DNA from: JBOHWJ01 sp050736615
GTDB lineage: Bacteria > Desulfobacterota > Binatia > Binatales > Binataceae
Direction of reading: 5' to 3'
Assembly (NCBI GenBank): GCA_050736615.1
Contig: JBOHWL010000233.1
Span: forward strand, 1-7,903
Length of the DNA stretch: 7,903 nt
This document shows, in pieces, positions 1-6,713 of the stretch; within the stretch, counting starts at the first letter, position 1, and each line of letters opens with the position of its first letter. A program made the translations under genes and the position numbers. The notes beneath the pieces are model-generated. The model was given only the letters and a program-made list of their open reading frames with translations, was not told where the DNA came from and ran no database searches.

Positions 1-1009
<1,009 letters not shown>

Positions 1010-1034
1010 TAACCGCAGCTCCTTGGAAATACCG

Positions 1035-1076
1035 AGTGCCTATCGTATGAGAGTTCTGTGGAGAGTTCACGGCACT
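1035..1076 (-). repeat. Inverted repeat enclosing a tandem 8-bp direct repeat in the metK leader
   Basis: Read on the metK-coding strand, AGTGCC (1076-1071) and GGCACT (1040-1035) are perfect 6-bp arms that could pair around a 30-nt loop. The loop contains GAACTCTC twice (1068-1061 and 1056-1049), separated by CACA, which gives a 12-bp repeat period. The element ends 10 nt before the Shine-Dalgarno sequence at 1024-1019. This could be a protein-binding site or a regulatory RNA element controlling metK. It does not match the SAM riboswitch consensus motifs I know. The repeat is seen directly. Its function is inferred and unproven. Confidence 0.4.
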
Positions 1077-1168
1077 TCTGGCATCAGGCTTGAGTGGCTT
1101 ACGACACAACCTGGACGAATAACCGTCGCACGGCTGTTAAGTGTCAATGCTAAATTTCCGGTTGCCTT

Positions 1169-1197
1169 GGTATAACCAACCATAATGGCTGGGTCAA
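1169..1197 (-). promoter_or_regulatory. Sigma70-type promoter for metK
   Basis: On the minus strand there is a -35 box TTGACC (1197-1192), an exact 17-bp spacer, and a -10 box TATACC (1174-1169). Transcription would begin near 1162, giving a leader of about 150 nt before the metK ATG. It lies in the 257-bp gap between the HPr gene and metK, where an independent metK promoter is expected. A second TTGACA (1147-1142) lies downstream but has no convincing -10 box. Confidence 0.6.
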
Positions 1198-1198
1198 G

Positions 1199-1214
1199 GC
1201 TCGCCCGTCCGAGC
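1199..1214 (-). terminator. Short GC-rich hairpin after the HPr gene, weak terminator candidate
   Basis: GCTCG (1214-1210 on the minus strand) and CGAGC (1203-1199) can pair across a 6-nt loop. The hairpin sits about 50 nt beyond the HPr stop codon and just upstream of the metK -35 box. It is positioned where an upstream transcript could end, but no U-tract follows, so as an intrinsic terminator it is weak and may be chance. Confidence 0.2.
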
Positions 1215-1266
1215 GGTCAGGCTCGTCCGGCGCGACCTATACAACGCGCGATTTGGGACAATTTGT

Positions 1267-1539
1267 CTATTGTTCGCCGAAGCGATCATCAAATAGCTTT
1301 TTTAAAGCATTGATAGCTTGCTCGGCATCATCACCCTGTGCTTTGACCTTGAGGTGCGTGCCTTGTGCCGCTCCGAGCATGATGAGACCGGTTACGCTCT
1401 TGCCACTGACCTCATGGTCACCGTTTGCGACCGAAATCGCGGCCTTGAACCCTTTTGCGGTCTGCGCCAGCGCGGACGCCGCGCGCAAATGCAGCCCGAG
1501 CCGGTTGCGGACCTCCAAAATCGCCTCCGCTACGCTCAC
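1267..1539 (-). CDS. ptsH: HPr-family phosphocarrier protein
   Basis: HPr is a small cytoplasmic protein that carries phosphate on a histidine from enzyme I to EIIA/EIIB proteins of the phosphotransferase system, or acts as a regulator. At 90 residues the length is normal. The active-site loop is NRLGLHLRAAS, with the phosphoryl-acceptor His17. The regulatory serine region GKSVTGLIML contains Ser48, equivalent to Ser46 of Firmicute HPr, the target of HPr kinase. The usual loop is GLHARPAA; here the Ala after the His is Leu and the Pro is Ala. The start is GTG at 1539, chosen because it leaves the expected 11 residues before the Asn of the active-site loop and because an in-frame stop lies at 1566-1564. 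No clear Shine-Dalgarno is seen. No enzyme I, EII or HPr kinase gene is visible. The nearest upstream gene encodes a DHH phosphoesterase. The substrate system is unknown, and a regulatory role is possible. Confidence 0.93.
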   Translation of the reverse strand: MSVAEAILEVRNRLGLHLRAASALAQTAKGFKAAISVANGDHEVSGKSVTGLIMLGAAQGTHLKVKAQGDDAEQAINALKKLFDDRFGEQ

Positions 1540-1606
1540 GGCATCTAAAATAAATCGAAGACGTTATTCGGTAAACGAAAGAGCGGGGAACAATCCGGAC
1601 GGTAGG

Positions 1607-1615
1607 ATTTTATCA
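1607..1615 (-). promoter_or_regulatory. Extended -10 promoter candidate ahead of the HPr gene
   Basis: The minus strand reads TGATAAAAT (1615-1607), which fits an extended -10 element (TG, one base, TAAAAT). No good -35 box lies 16-18 bp upstream. Transcription would begin near 1600, about 60 nt before the GTG start. An inverted repeat, AATCC (1592-1596) and GGATT (1605-1609) with an 8-bp centre, overlaps the -10 and could be an operator. The HPr gene may equally be read from the upstream DHH gene's promoter. Confidence 0.3.
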
Positions 1616-1623
1616 ACAAAACG

Positions 1624-1659
1624 TCACGAATTGGCGATAAAAAGCGGGGTGGTAGTCAT
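1624..1659 (-). CDS. Possible 11-codon micro-ORF between the DHH gene and the HPr gene
   Basis: An ATG 2 nt after the DHH gene stop opens a reading frame encoding MTTTPLFIANS, ended by TGA. AAGAG lies 6 nt before the ATG and could act as a ribosome binding site. The peptide resembles nothing I recognise. It could be a coupled leader peptide or chance, and chance is more likely for an ORF this short. Confidence 0.12.
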   Translation of the reverse strand: MTTTPLFIANS

Positions 1660-1661
1660 GA

Positions 1662-2702
1662 TTAACTCTTCGCGGAGCGGCTGCCGTCGCCGTTTTCCAA
1701 GCCTTCGCCGAGGATGTAACCGGTGAACAATTCGCGCAGGCGTGGCTCGATGGCATTTTCTCGCGTGGTTTGTTCGCGCGCGCGCCATCTAGCCAACGGA
1801 ACCACCGCTTTGGCCATGTTGCGATGGCCGCCGGCACTGCCGATATCGCCGAACAACCGTTTGACCGCATCGCCCGCATTGTTGCGGCCGAAGCCATGAT
1901 TGCGGACCGCGATTACCAAATCACTGCCCAGCTTGCCCGCTACGGCGACCCATTCGACGCCTTCAAACTGCAGGCAAAAGTCCGACATTTGAACGATCAG
2001 GTCGTCGCGTTCAACCGGGCCGAGATTAAGCACCACGAGACCATGGCGGACTTCCAGCCGCGCCATCGCACGCGACAGCATACGGGCGAAACTGATCGGC
2101 AGCTCGGGGCGATCCATCTGGCGCAGAAGATTGTAGTTGGCCAAGGTCGATAAATGCAAAAACGCCTGCACGTCATACTCGGTGGCGCGGCGCGACAAGG
2201 CCAGCGTGTCGCTGCGGATACCGTAGAGCAACGCGGTTGCCAGGCGTTCGCTGATTCTTTCTTCCGCCGCCATCAGGTACTCGGTCATAATGGTGGCAGT
2301 GGCACCGTAATCCACTCTGATATCTTCGAAGATGGCCAATCCGGTCTGATAGCCTTGATGATGGTCGATAACGATGTCGGAGCGCGGCAAACGTCCGTCG
2401 AAATAGGGCGGCTGGACATCGACCATCGCGATCTTTTCGAATGTCCCGAGTTCGACCTCGCCAGCGGGCGTCACCTCGATCTCGAGCAGATGGGTCATGG
2501 TTCGATTCTCGGGCCGGGTGACTGGCTTGAAGCTGAAAATCGGGGTGGTCTGCTTGTTACGGCCCAAGAGGGCGCGCAACGCGATTGCGCTGGACATGGC
2601 GTCCGGGTCGGGGTCGTCTTGCAGCACGATGGCGACCCGATCGCCGTCTCCTACCAGCGAGCGAAGTTCTTTAACTTTTTGCTTAGTGAAAGTTTGATCC
2701 AT
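1662..2702 (-). CDS. nrnA: DHH/DHHA1 phosphoesterase, NrnA-like (oligoribonuclease / pAp phosphatase)
   Basis: NrnA-type enzymes are cytoplasmic, manganese-dependent phosphoesterases that degrade 2-5 nt RNAs and convert 3'-phosphoadenosine 5'-phosphate to AMP; relatives act on cyclic dinucleotides. The 346-residue length fits stand-alone members. Motifs in order are DDPDPDA at 29-35 (motif I, with metal-ligand aspartates 32 and 34), MVDV with Asp95 (motif II), the namesake DHH at 113-115, GIRSD with Asp165 (motif IV), and a C-terminal DHHA1 substrate-binding domain with SAGGHRNMA at about 289-297. The His that normally opens motif I is Gln28 here. The ATG at 2702 is the first possible in-frame ATG after an upstream stop at 2729-2727. 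There is no strong Shine-Dalgarno. It is the first gene of a possible unit with the HPr gene (122-bp gap) and has a strong promoter about 130 bp upstream. Family assignment is sure; the exact substrate is not. Confidence 0.9.
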   Translation of the reverse strand: MDQTFTKQKVKELRSLVGDGDRVAIVLQDDPDPDAMSSAIALRALLGRNKQTTPIFSFKPVTRPENRTMTHLLEIEVTPAGEVELGTFEKIAMVDVQPPYFDGRLPRSDIVIDHHQGYQTGLAIFEDIRVDYGATATIMTEYLMAAEERISERLATALLYGIRSDTLALSRRATEYDVQAFLHLSTLANYNLLRQMDRPELPISFARMLSRAMARLEVRHGLVVLNLGPVERDDLIVQMSDFCLQFEGVEWVAVAGKLGSDLVIAVRNHGFGRNNAGDAVKRLFGDIGSAGGHRNMAKAVVPLARWRAREQTTRENAIEPRLRELFTGYILGEGLENGDGSRSAKS

Positions 2703-2832
2703 AGGATTGGACCGCGACGATCTGGTTCACGGCTCATCGCGATCCGGCCTCAGGCATGGGCCGAGGGTGACCTTCGAGTGGTGTTATGCGGGTTGGTCAA
2801 CCAGAGATGATCGTCCCCGTAGTAAGAAAATC

Positions 2833-2861
2833 ATTATCCTTGGCCTTTAACACAGCGTCAA
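2833..2861 (-). promoter_or_regulatory. Sigma70-type promoter for the DHH phosphoesterase gene
   Basis: The minus strand carries TTGACG (2861-2856), an exact 17-bp spacer, and GATAAT (2838-2833), each matching five of six consensus bases. The predicted start near 2826 gives a leader of about 120 nt before the ATG at 2702. This is one of the best-matching promoters in the window. Confidence 0.6.
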
Positions 2862-2931
2862 TTCAACGATCAATGCGCTAGACTCGAACCGGCAAGGTTT
2901 CGCCAGAGGTATGCCACCAACCCGAAGCGAG

Positions 2932-2978
2932 GAGGCTTGCAAGGTTTCATATAACGGCTCGTTTAACATGAGAGCCTC
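2932..2978 (+). repeat. Overlapping inverted repeats upstream of the zinc-ribbon/LysRS operon
   Basis: GAGGCT (2932-2937) pairs with AGCCTC (2973-2978), extendable by one G-U pair. Within it, GGCTC (2956-2960) pairs with GAGCC (2972-2976). The two helices share their 3' strand and therefore exclude each other, which is the geometry of a switching leader. The region lies 33-79 bp before the zinc-ribbon ATG. No leader peptide, T-box or known riboswitch consensus was recognised, so this may be an operator or chance. Confidence 0.25.
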
Positions 2979-3010
2979 TAAGACAATAAATTTAATCACT
3001 GCCAACGGGT

Positions 3011-3223
3011 ATGAACGACGATAAATGTGAAATATGCCGCCGGCCGGTGCGCGAGTGGCTGCTCAAACTGACTTTGGAGGACCCGGCCGGATTCTCTCAA
3101 ACCGCGCTAATATGCTCGAATTGCGGCGTCAAGCTCCGGCTGTCCTCTGAAAAGACGCGCGACCTGCAGATCGATCCCTGGTTTCACGAAGCCGTCGCCC
3201 GCGTGCTTAAAGGCAGGAATTAA
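3011..3223 (+). CDS. Small four-cysteine zinc-ribbon protein, unknown function
   Basis: This 70-residue protein has two CxxC knuckles, CEIC (Cys6, Cys9) and CSNC (Cys35, Cys38), which together would bind one structural zinc in a ribbon fold. It has no signal peptide or membrane segment, so it is presumably cytoplasmic. I do not recognise a named family. The stop codon is followed after 2 nt by the ATG of class I lysyl-tRNA synthetase, so the two genes almost certainly share a transcript and may be translationally coupled. It might be a partner or regulator of the synthetase, but that is inference from position only. The ATG at 3011 has no obvious Shine-Dalgarno. Its codon use looks like that of the neighbours, and the paired cysteines argue it is a real gene rather than a chance ORF. 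Confidence 0.8.
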   Translation: MNDDKCEICRRPVREWLLKLTLEDPAGFSQTALICSNCGVKLRLSSEKTRDLQIDPWFHEAVARVLKGRN

Positions 3224-3225
3224 TT

Positions 3226-4821
3226 ATGGCATCCGCCCCCAGGACTCGCGACGCGCTGGATTTATGGCCATACGAGGAGGCGCGCAAGCTGAGCCAGCGC
3301 GTCGCTTCCCCGGACGCTTCGCGCGCGGTGGTGTTTGAAAGCGGTTTCGGACCGTCGGGCCTGCCGCATCTGGGCACGATGGGCGAGGTGCTGCGTCCCT
3401 ACTATGTGCGGCACGCCTTCATCGCTCTTGGCAATTCACAGCCAACCCGCTTCGTGGTCTTCATTGACGATATGGACGGGCTGCGCAAGGTGCCAGAAAG
3501 TATCCCGAATCGCGCAAGCACGAGTCATTATCTGGGCCAGCCGGTCTCGCGCATCCCCGACCCTTACGGCGAATGCCATGAGAGCTTCGCCGCCCACATG
3601 ATTGGACTCTTGCGCACGTTTCTGGCGCCGGTTGAGGTTGAATACGAGTTGCTGCGGTCGAGTGAGATGTATCAAAGCGGGCGCTTTGACCGCGGCCTGG
3701 AACTGGTGCTGGCCCATCACCAGGAAATCATCGCGGTAATCGCGCCGACCCTGCGCGAAGAAAATCGCGCGGGCTGGTCGCCGCTGATGCCGCTGTGCCC
3801 GCGATGCGGTCAGATCAATTCCACCCTGGTCACGGCGTATCATGCAGAGCGTGCCAGCGTCGAATTCTCCTGCGAGCGTGCCTTCGGCGGCGCGCTCGGA
3901 TGCGGATTACGGGTCGAACAAAGCGTGCTTGGCGGAATGGCCAAGGTGCAATGGAAGGTCGATTGGGCGCTGCGCTGGTACGTGCTGGGTGTCCATTACG
4001 AACTCTATGGCAAGGACCTGATCGATTCGGCGCGGTTGTCGGCACAAATCGTGCGCATCATGGGCGGCCGGCCGCCGCTGGGCTTTCCGTTCGAAATGTA
4101 TCTAGACGAGGAAGGCCACAAGGTTTCCAAATCGGTGGGACGGGGCGTCGGGGTCGAGCAATGGCGCCGTTACGCGCCGATTGAAGTGCTGAAGTACTTT
4201 CTAATTCTCAATCCACGCCGCGCGCGCAAGCTGTTTCTCGAATCGATTCCCCAATACGTCGATGAATACCTCGATGCCATGCGCCAATGGAGCACGGCGG
4301 AGGAGGACGCGCGGCGCAACTCGCCGCTGGAATTTGTGCTGCAAAGTGACAGTGCGCGCCGCTTCGATTCCGCGCTGAGCTTCAGCCTGATTATGAATCT
4401 CGTGCCAGCCGTCGGTATCGGCGATCCGGAGTTGTTGTGGAACTACGTTAGGACCTATGATCCCGCCATCGAGAATGACCCGGAGACCGCCGCGCTTACG
4501 CGCACGCTGGTTTCCTGCGCGCTGAATTTCTACCGGGATTTTATCGAGCCGGGTAAACGGCCGTACACGCCCACTCAGGACGAGCGCGGTCAACTGCGTG
4601 AGCTGGCCGATTTCCTGCACACCAATCCCGACGCCAGCGCCGAAGCGATCGAAAAGACGATTTACGATCTCGGCCGCGCCCATTATGAAAAGCCGGGCCA
4701 GGTGTTCGCGCCGATTTATCGCGTGCTGCTCGGCCAGGAGCGCGGCCCGCGCTTGGGCGTCTTCATCCGCCTGGCCACGCCGGAAAAAATCGCGGGCAAG
4801 ATTGAAGCCGCACTGAGGTAA
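3226..4821 (+). CDS. lysS: Lysyl-tRNA synthetase, class I
   Basis: This enzyme attaches lysine to tRNA-Lys in the cytoplasm. It is the class I (Rossmann-fold) form, common in archaea, spirochaetes and alphaproteobacteria and unrelated to the more widespread class II enzyme. At 531 residues the length is typical. Visible features are GFGPSGLPHLGT at about 40-51 with the HIGH-type signature HLGT (48-51), a zinc-binding insertion with Cys191, Cys194, Cys216 and Cys226, the segment WYVLGVHYELYGKDL at about 251-265 forming the lysine/ATP pocket region, and KVSKS at 299-303 as the KMSKS loop. The C-terminal helical anticodon-binding domain follows. The ATG at 3226 has AGGA 8 nt upstream, overlapping the end of the preceding zinc-ribbon gene. 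It converges on hemW with 10 bp between stops and no hairpin terminator in the gap. Confidence 0.97.
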   Translation: MASAPRTRDALDLWPYEEARKLSQRVASPDASRAVVFESGFGPSGLPHLGTMGEVLRPYYVRHAFIALGNSQPTRFVVFIDDMDGLRKVPESIPNRASTSHYLGQPVSRIPDPYGECHESFAAHMIGLLRTFLAPVEVEYELLRSSEMYQSGRFDRGLELVLAHHQEIIAVIAPTLREENRAGWSPLMPLCPRCGQINSTLVTAYHAERASVEFSCERAFGGALGCGLRVEQSVLGGMAKVQWKVDWALRWYVLGVHYELYGKDLIDSARLSAQIVRIMGGRPPLGFPFEMYLDEEGHKVSKSVGRGVGVEQWRRYAPIEVLKYFLILNPRRARKLFLESIPQYVDEYLDAMRQWSTAEEDARRNSPLEFVLQSDSARRFDSALSFSLIMNLVPAVGIGDPELLWNYVRTYDPAIENDPETAALTRTLVSCALNFYRDFIEPGKRPYTPTQDERGQLRELADFLHTNPDASAEAIEKTIYDLGRAHYEKPGQVFAPIYRVLLGQERGPRLGVFIRLATPEKIAGKIEAALR

Positions 4822-4831
4822 CAAAGGCCGC

Positions 4832-6028
4832 TCACACGAATTCCGCGAAGACGCTATCGGCCATTTCCAGACCGCGTTTAGCCAGCCGGATTCGTTCCTG
4901 GCCCCGAATCAACAGACCGTTGTTGATCAACGGTTGCGCGATATTTCCAAACATTGACTCGAAGCTTTGACCGAAACGCACTGCAAAATCGTTCAATGCA
5001 AAGCCGCCGGCCAGCCGCAGATTCAGAAATACGAACTCACCGGCCGCAATACGGGCATCGAGCGTCTCGGCGCCCGCCTCGGCAAGACCGTGAACCTTTA
5101 TATGTTCCAGATAGCGTGACGGCGATCGTTCGTTCCACCAGCGCCGGCCGGCCGCACCGTCGCGCGCAAAGCTATGCGCACCAGCGCCCAACCCCAGATA
5201 GCTTTCACCACGCCAATAACTGAGGTTATGGCGCGCCTCGCGGCCGGGCTGCGCGTAATTCGATATTTCGTACATTGAGTAACCGCGTGCGGGCAATTCC
5301 TCACGCACGAGCGCGTACATTTCGGCTTGATCATCATTTTCCAGGGGCCGAATACGTCCGCGTTTCAGGTCGGCAAAGAATGGTGTCCCCTCCTCGAAGG
5401 TCAGGTTGTAAGCGGAGATGTGATCGGGCGCCAGCGCCGCGGCCTGCTCTATATCGAAGCGTATCTGGGCAAGGCTTTGACCGGGCACCGCGAAAATCAG
5501 GTCAAGATTGAGGCGTCCGAAGCCCGCGCGATGCGCATTGCGAGCGGCTTCGCGAGTTTGATCGGCGTTATGGATGCGGCCGAGAAATTTCAGCGTGGAA
5601 GCGTTGAACGACTGCGCGCCGAAACTGATTCGATTCACGCCGGCTGCTCTCATCCCATCAAGTTTCTTAAGGTCGACTGTACCCGGATTGGCTTCGAGGG
5701 TGATTTCGGCGTCACGCTCGAGGCCAAAGATACGCTCCGCGCCACGTATAAGAGCGCCAATCGATTGCGGCTTGAACAGCGAAGGCGTGCCGCCGCCAAA
5801 GAAGATCGTCTTGATCTGTCCGCTATCCGCCCATGGAGCCTCGCCGGCGCGGCGTGTCATCTCAGCGATAAGCGCGCGGGTATATTCGGGCTCGGGCCAG
5901 CTTGCCGCCGCGTACGAGTTGAAGTCGCAGTAGGGGCATTTCGCCTGGCACCAGGGAATATGGATGTAAAGCGAAAAGCTCACGCCTAGACTAGTCGGAC
6001 TATACTTGACTGAATCCCGGGTACCCAT
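4832..6028 (-). CDS. hemW: Heme chaperone HemW (radical-SAM, HemN-like)
   Basis: HemW binds heme and delivers it to respiratory proteins. It was long annotated as oxygen-independent coproporphyrinogen III oxidase. The radical-SAM cluster motif CQAKCPYC supplies Cys27, Cys31 and Cys34. It is followed by DFNS, as in HemW, rather than the fourth cysteine of true HemN. Other marks are SLYIHIPW (19-26), GGGTPSLF (78-85), SFGAQSF (135-141), HNLSYWRGESYLGLGAGAHS (267-286) and the C-terminal HemN_C domain. 398 residues is normal. The start is uncertain. ATG 6028 gives 18 residues before SLYIHIPW and lies in the loop of a GC hairpin, while GTG 5983 would give a tight HemW N-terminus (VSFSLYIHIPW). Neither has a good Shine-Dalgarno; TATAGT (6004-5999) upstream of the GTG resembles a -10 box. 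It lies 22 bp downstream of the RDD gene, so probably in one operon. Confidence 0.95.
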   Translation of the reverse strand: MGTRDSVKYSPTSLGVSFSLYIHIPWCQAKCPYCDFNSYAAASWPEPEYTRALIAEMTRRAGEAPWADSGQIKTIFFGGGTPSLFKPQSIGALIRGAERIFGLERDAEITLEANPGTVDLKKLDGMRAAGVNRISFGAQSFNASTLKFLGRIHNADQTREAARNAHRAGFGRLNLDLIFAVPGQSLAQIRFDIEQAAALAPDHISAYNLTFEEGTPFFADLKRGRIRPLENDDQAEMYALVREELPARGYSMYEISNYAQPGREARHNLSYWRGESYLGLGAGAHSFARDGAAGRRWWNERSPSRYLEHIKVHGLAEAGAETLDARIAAGEFVFLNLRLAGGFALNDFAVRFGQSFESMFGNIAQPLINNGLLIRGQERIRLAKRGLEMADSVFAEFV

Positions 6029-6034
6029 CCCGGG
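6016..6034 (-). other. GC hairpin around the annotated hemW start codon
   Basis: On the hemW strand, CCCGGG (6034-6029) and CCCGGG (6021-6016) can form a 6-bp all-GC stem with the 7-nt loop ATGGGTA, whose first three bases are the annotated ATG. In mRNA this would occlude the start region, or, if the true start is GTG 5983, form a stable structure in the 5' leader between the RDD gene and hemW. No U-tract follows, so it is not a standard terminator. Confidence 0.4.
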
Positions 6035-6050
6035 GACATCTTACCGCAAC

Positions 6051-6617
6051 CTACCTGAGCGTAAGACCCCGGCGGTCATTCACCACTATCGTACCGACGA
6101 CCTTATCCCAAAGTTCCTGTTTGTCTTTGTCCCACAGCAGCCAAAAATTAACGATGCCGAAGGTGACGAGGCTCAAAACCCCGATGACGGGTTTGGCGAT
6201 TACTTCGCGCACGAGCGACAACCCAAACCCGACCGCATGACCGTCGTTCAGTCTGACAACGCGCATACCCAAGACCTGCTTGCCGGGCGTCTGACCATGC
6301 GCAAAGGTAATCAACCCCCAGATTAGGTACTCCAACCCGAGCGTAACAAGGAAAAGGAGTGGCTCCAACAGGTAGCCGCCCAAGCGCCTTGCTGGCGACG
6401 CGATTGTTATTCCCGTGGATGCCCCTTCCACTTGATGGCAGAACTGGCAGGATCGCCCGGCGCCGAAGCTTCTGCCGCAGTTCTTGCAGATGTTCACACC
6501 TTCGGCTGGGGATTGACGATCCATCGAGGGTGTCTCGGGATGCCGCAGTGCGCCGCAGGCCGGGCATGCGAGAGCGGTTTCAGACACCTGATGGCCACAT
6601 TTAGTGCAGTAGAGCAT
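6051..6617 (-). CDS. RDD-family membrane protein with two N-terminal zinc ribbons
   Basis: This 188-residue protein has two parts. Residues 1-60 hold two zinc-ribbon units with cysteine pairs at 4/7 and 18/21, then 44/47 and 57/60. Residues from about 74 form an RDD domain, with ARRLGGYLLE (76-85), a hydrophobic stretch at about 82-107, the GQTPGKQVLGMRVVR segment (108-122), a second hydrophobic stretch at about 144-162 and the closing WDKDKQELWDKVVGTIVV (162-179). RDD proteins are small inner-membrane proteins of mostly unknown function, some linked to ion transport or stress. The first conserved Asp of RDD appears as Glu85. The zinc ribbons would face the cytoplasm. The ATG at 6617 has GGGG 5 nt upstream as a weak ribosome binding site. 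It is the first gene of a pair with hemW and diverges from murJ across 96 bp. No good promoter was found in that gap. Confidence 0.9.
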   Translation of the reverse strand: MLYCTKCGHQVSETALACPACGALRHPETPSMDRQSPAEGVNICKNCGRSFGAGRSCQFCHQVEGASTGITIASPARRLGGYLLEPLLFLVTLGLEYLIWGLITFAHGQTPGKQVLGMRVVRLNDGHAVGFGLSLVREVIAKPVIGVLSLVTFGIVNFWLLWDKDKQELWDKVVGTIVVNDRRGLTLR

Positions 6618-6713
6618 CTAACCCCACTTTTTTACCAATTTGGCTGACTAGCAAATTAGTGACTTTTCGGCAAGAACGAAGATAGAAAATGTGCCGGCTG
6701 TAACCCGAATGGC

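Larger units (their letters stand above)
2703..3010. other. Divergent intergenic spacer (308 bp)
   Basis: This stretch separates the minus-strand DHH gene from the plus-strand zinc-ribbon/LysRS pair. I see no gene in it. It holds the minus-strand promoter (2833-2861), a 10-bp direct repeat GCAAGGTTTC at 2892-2901 and 2939-2948, and overlapping inverted repeats at 2932-2978. For plus-strand transcription only weak candidates exist, for example TATAAC at 2950-2955 or TTTAAT at 2991-2996, neither with a good -35 box. The part nearest the zinc-ribbon gene is visibly AT-rich. Confidence 0.6.

Noticed and set aside
1119..1147. Second metK promoter using TTGACA (1147-1142, minus strand)
   Set aside because: The -35 box is perfect, but at 16-18 bp spacing the -10 position reads GGTTAT-like sequence with only about three matches. 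The TTGACC-N17-TATACC promoter upstream is better.
1010..1266. Known SAM or SAH riboswitch upstream of metK
   Set aside because: I looked for the conserved cores of the SAM-I, SAM-II, SAM-IV and SAH families on the metK strand and found none. The leader is reported only as structured and unassigned.
2154..2810. Long plus-strand reading frame opposite the DHH gene
   Set aside because: It lies antisense to a gene with clear DHH family motifs, its translation shows no recognisable domain, and GC-rich codon structure explains the open frame.
2865..2900. tRNA gene suggested by a GGTTCGAGTC T-loop-like motif on the minus strand
   Set aside because: The flanking five bases do not pair to form a T stem, and no acceptor, D or anticodon arm could be placed.
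2881..3010. T-box or lysine riboswitch ahead of the LysRS operon
   Set aside because: The T-box sequence (AGGGTGGnACCGCG) is absent and no lysine-riboswitch core is recognisable. Only small competing helices are present.
4822..4831. Bidirectional terminator between lysS and hemW
   Set aside because: The 10-bp gap and adjoining ends contain no hairpin with a U-tract. Convergent transcription must end by other means or inside the coding regions.
5327..5989. Long plus-strand reading frame opposite hemW
   Set aside because: It is the antisense shadow of a confidently identified radical-SAM gene, with no domain and no ribosome binding site.
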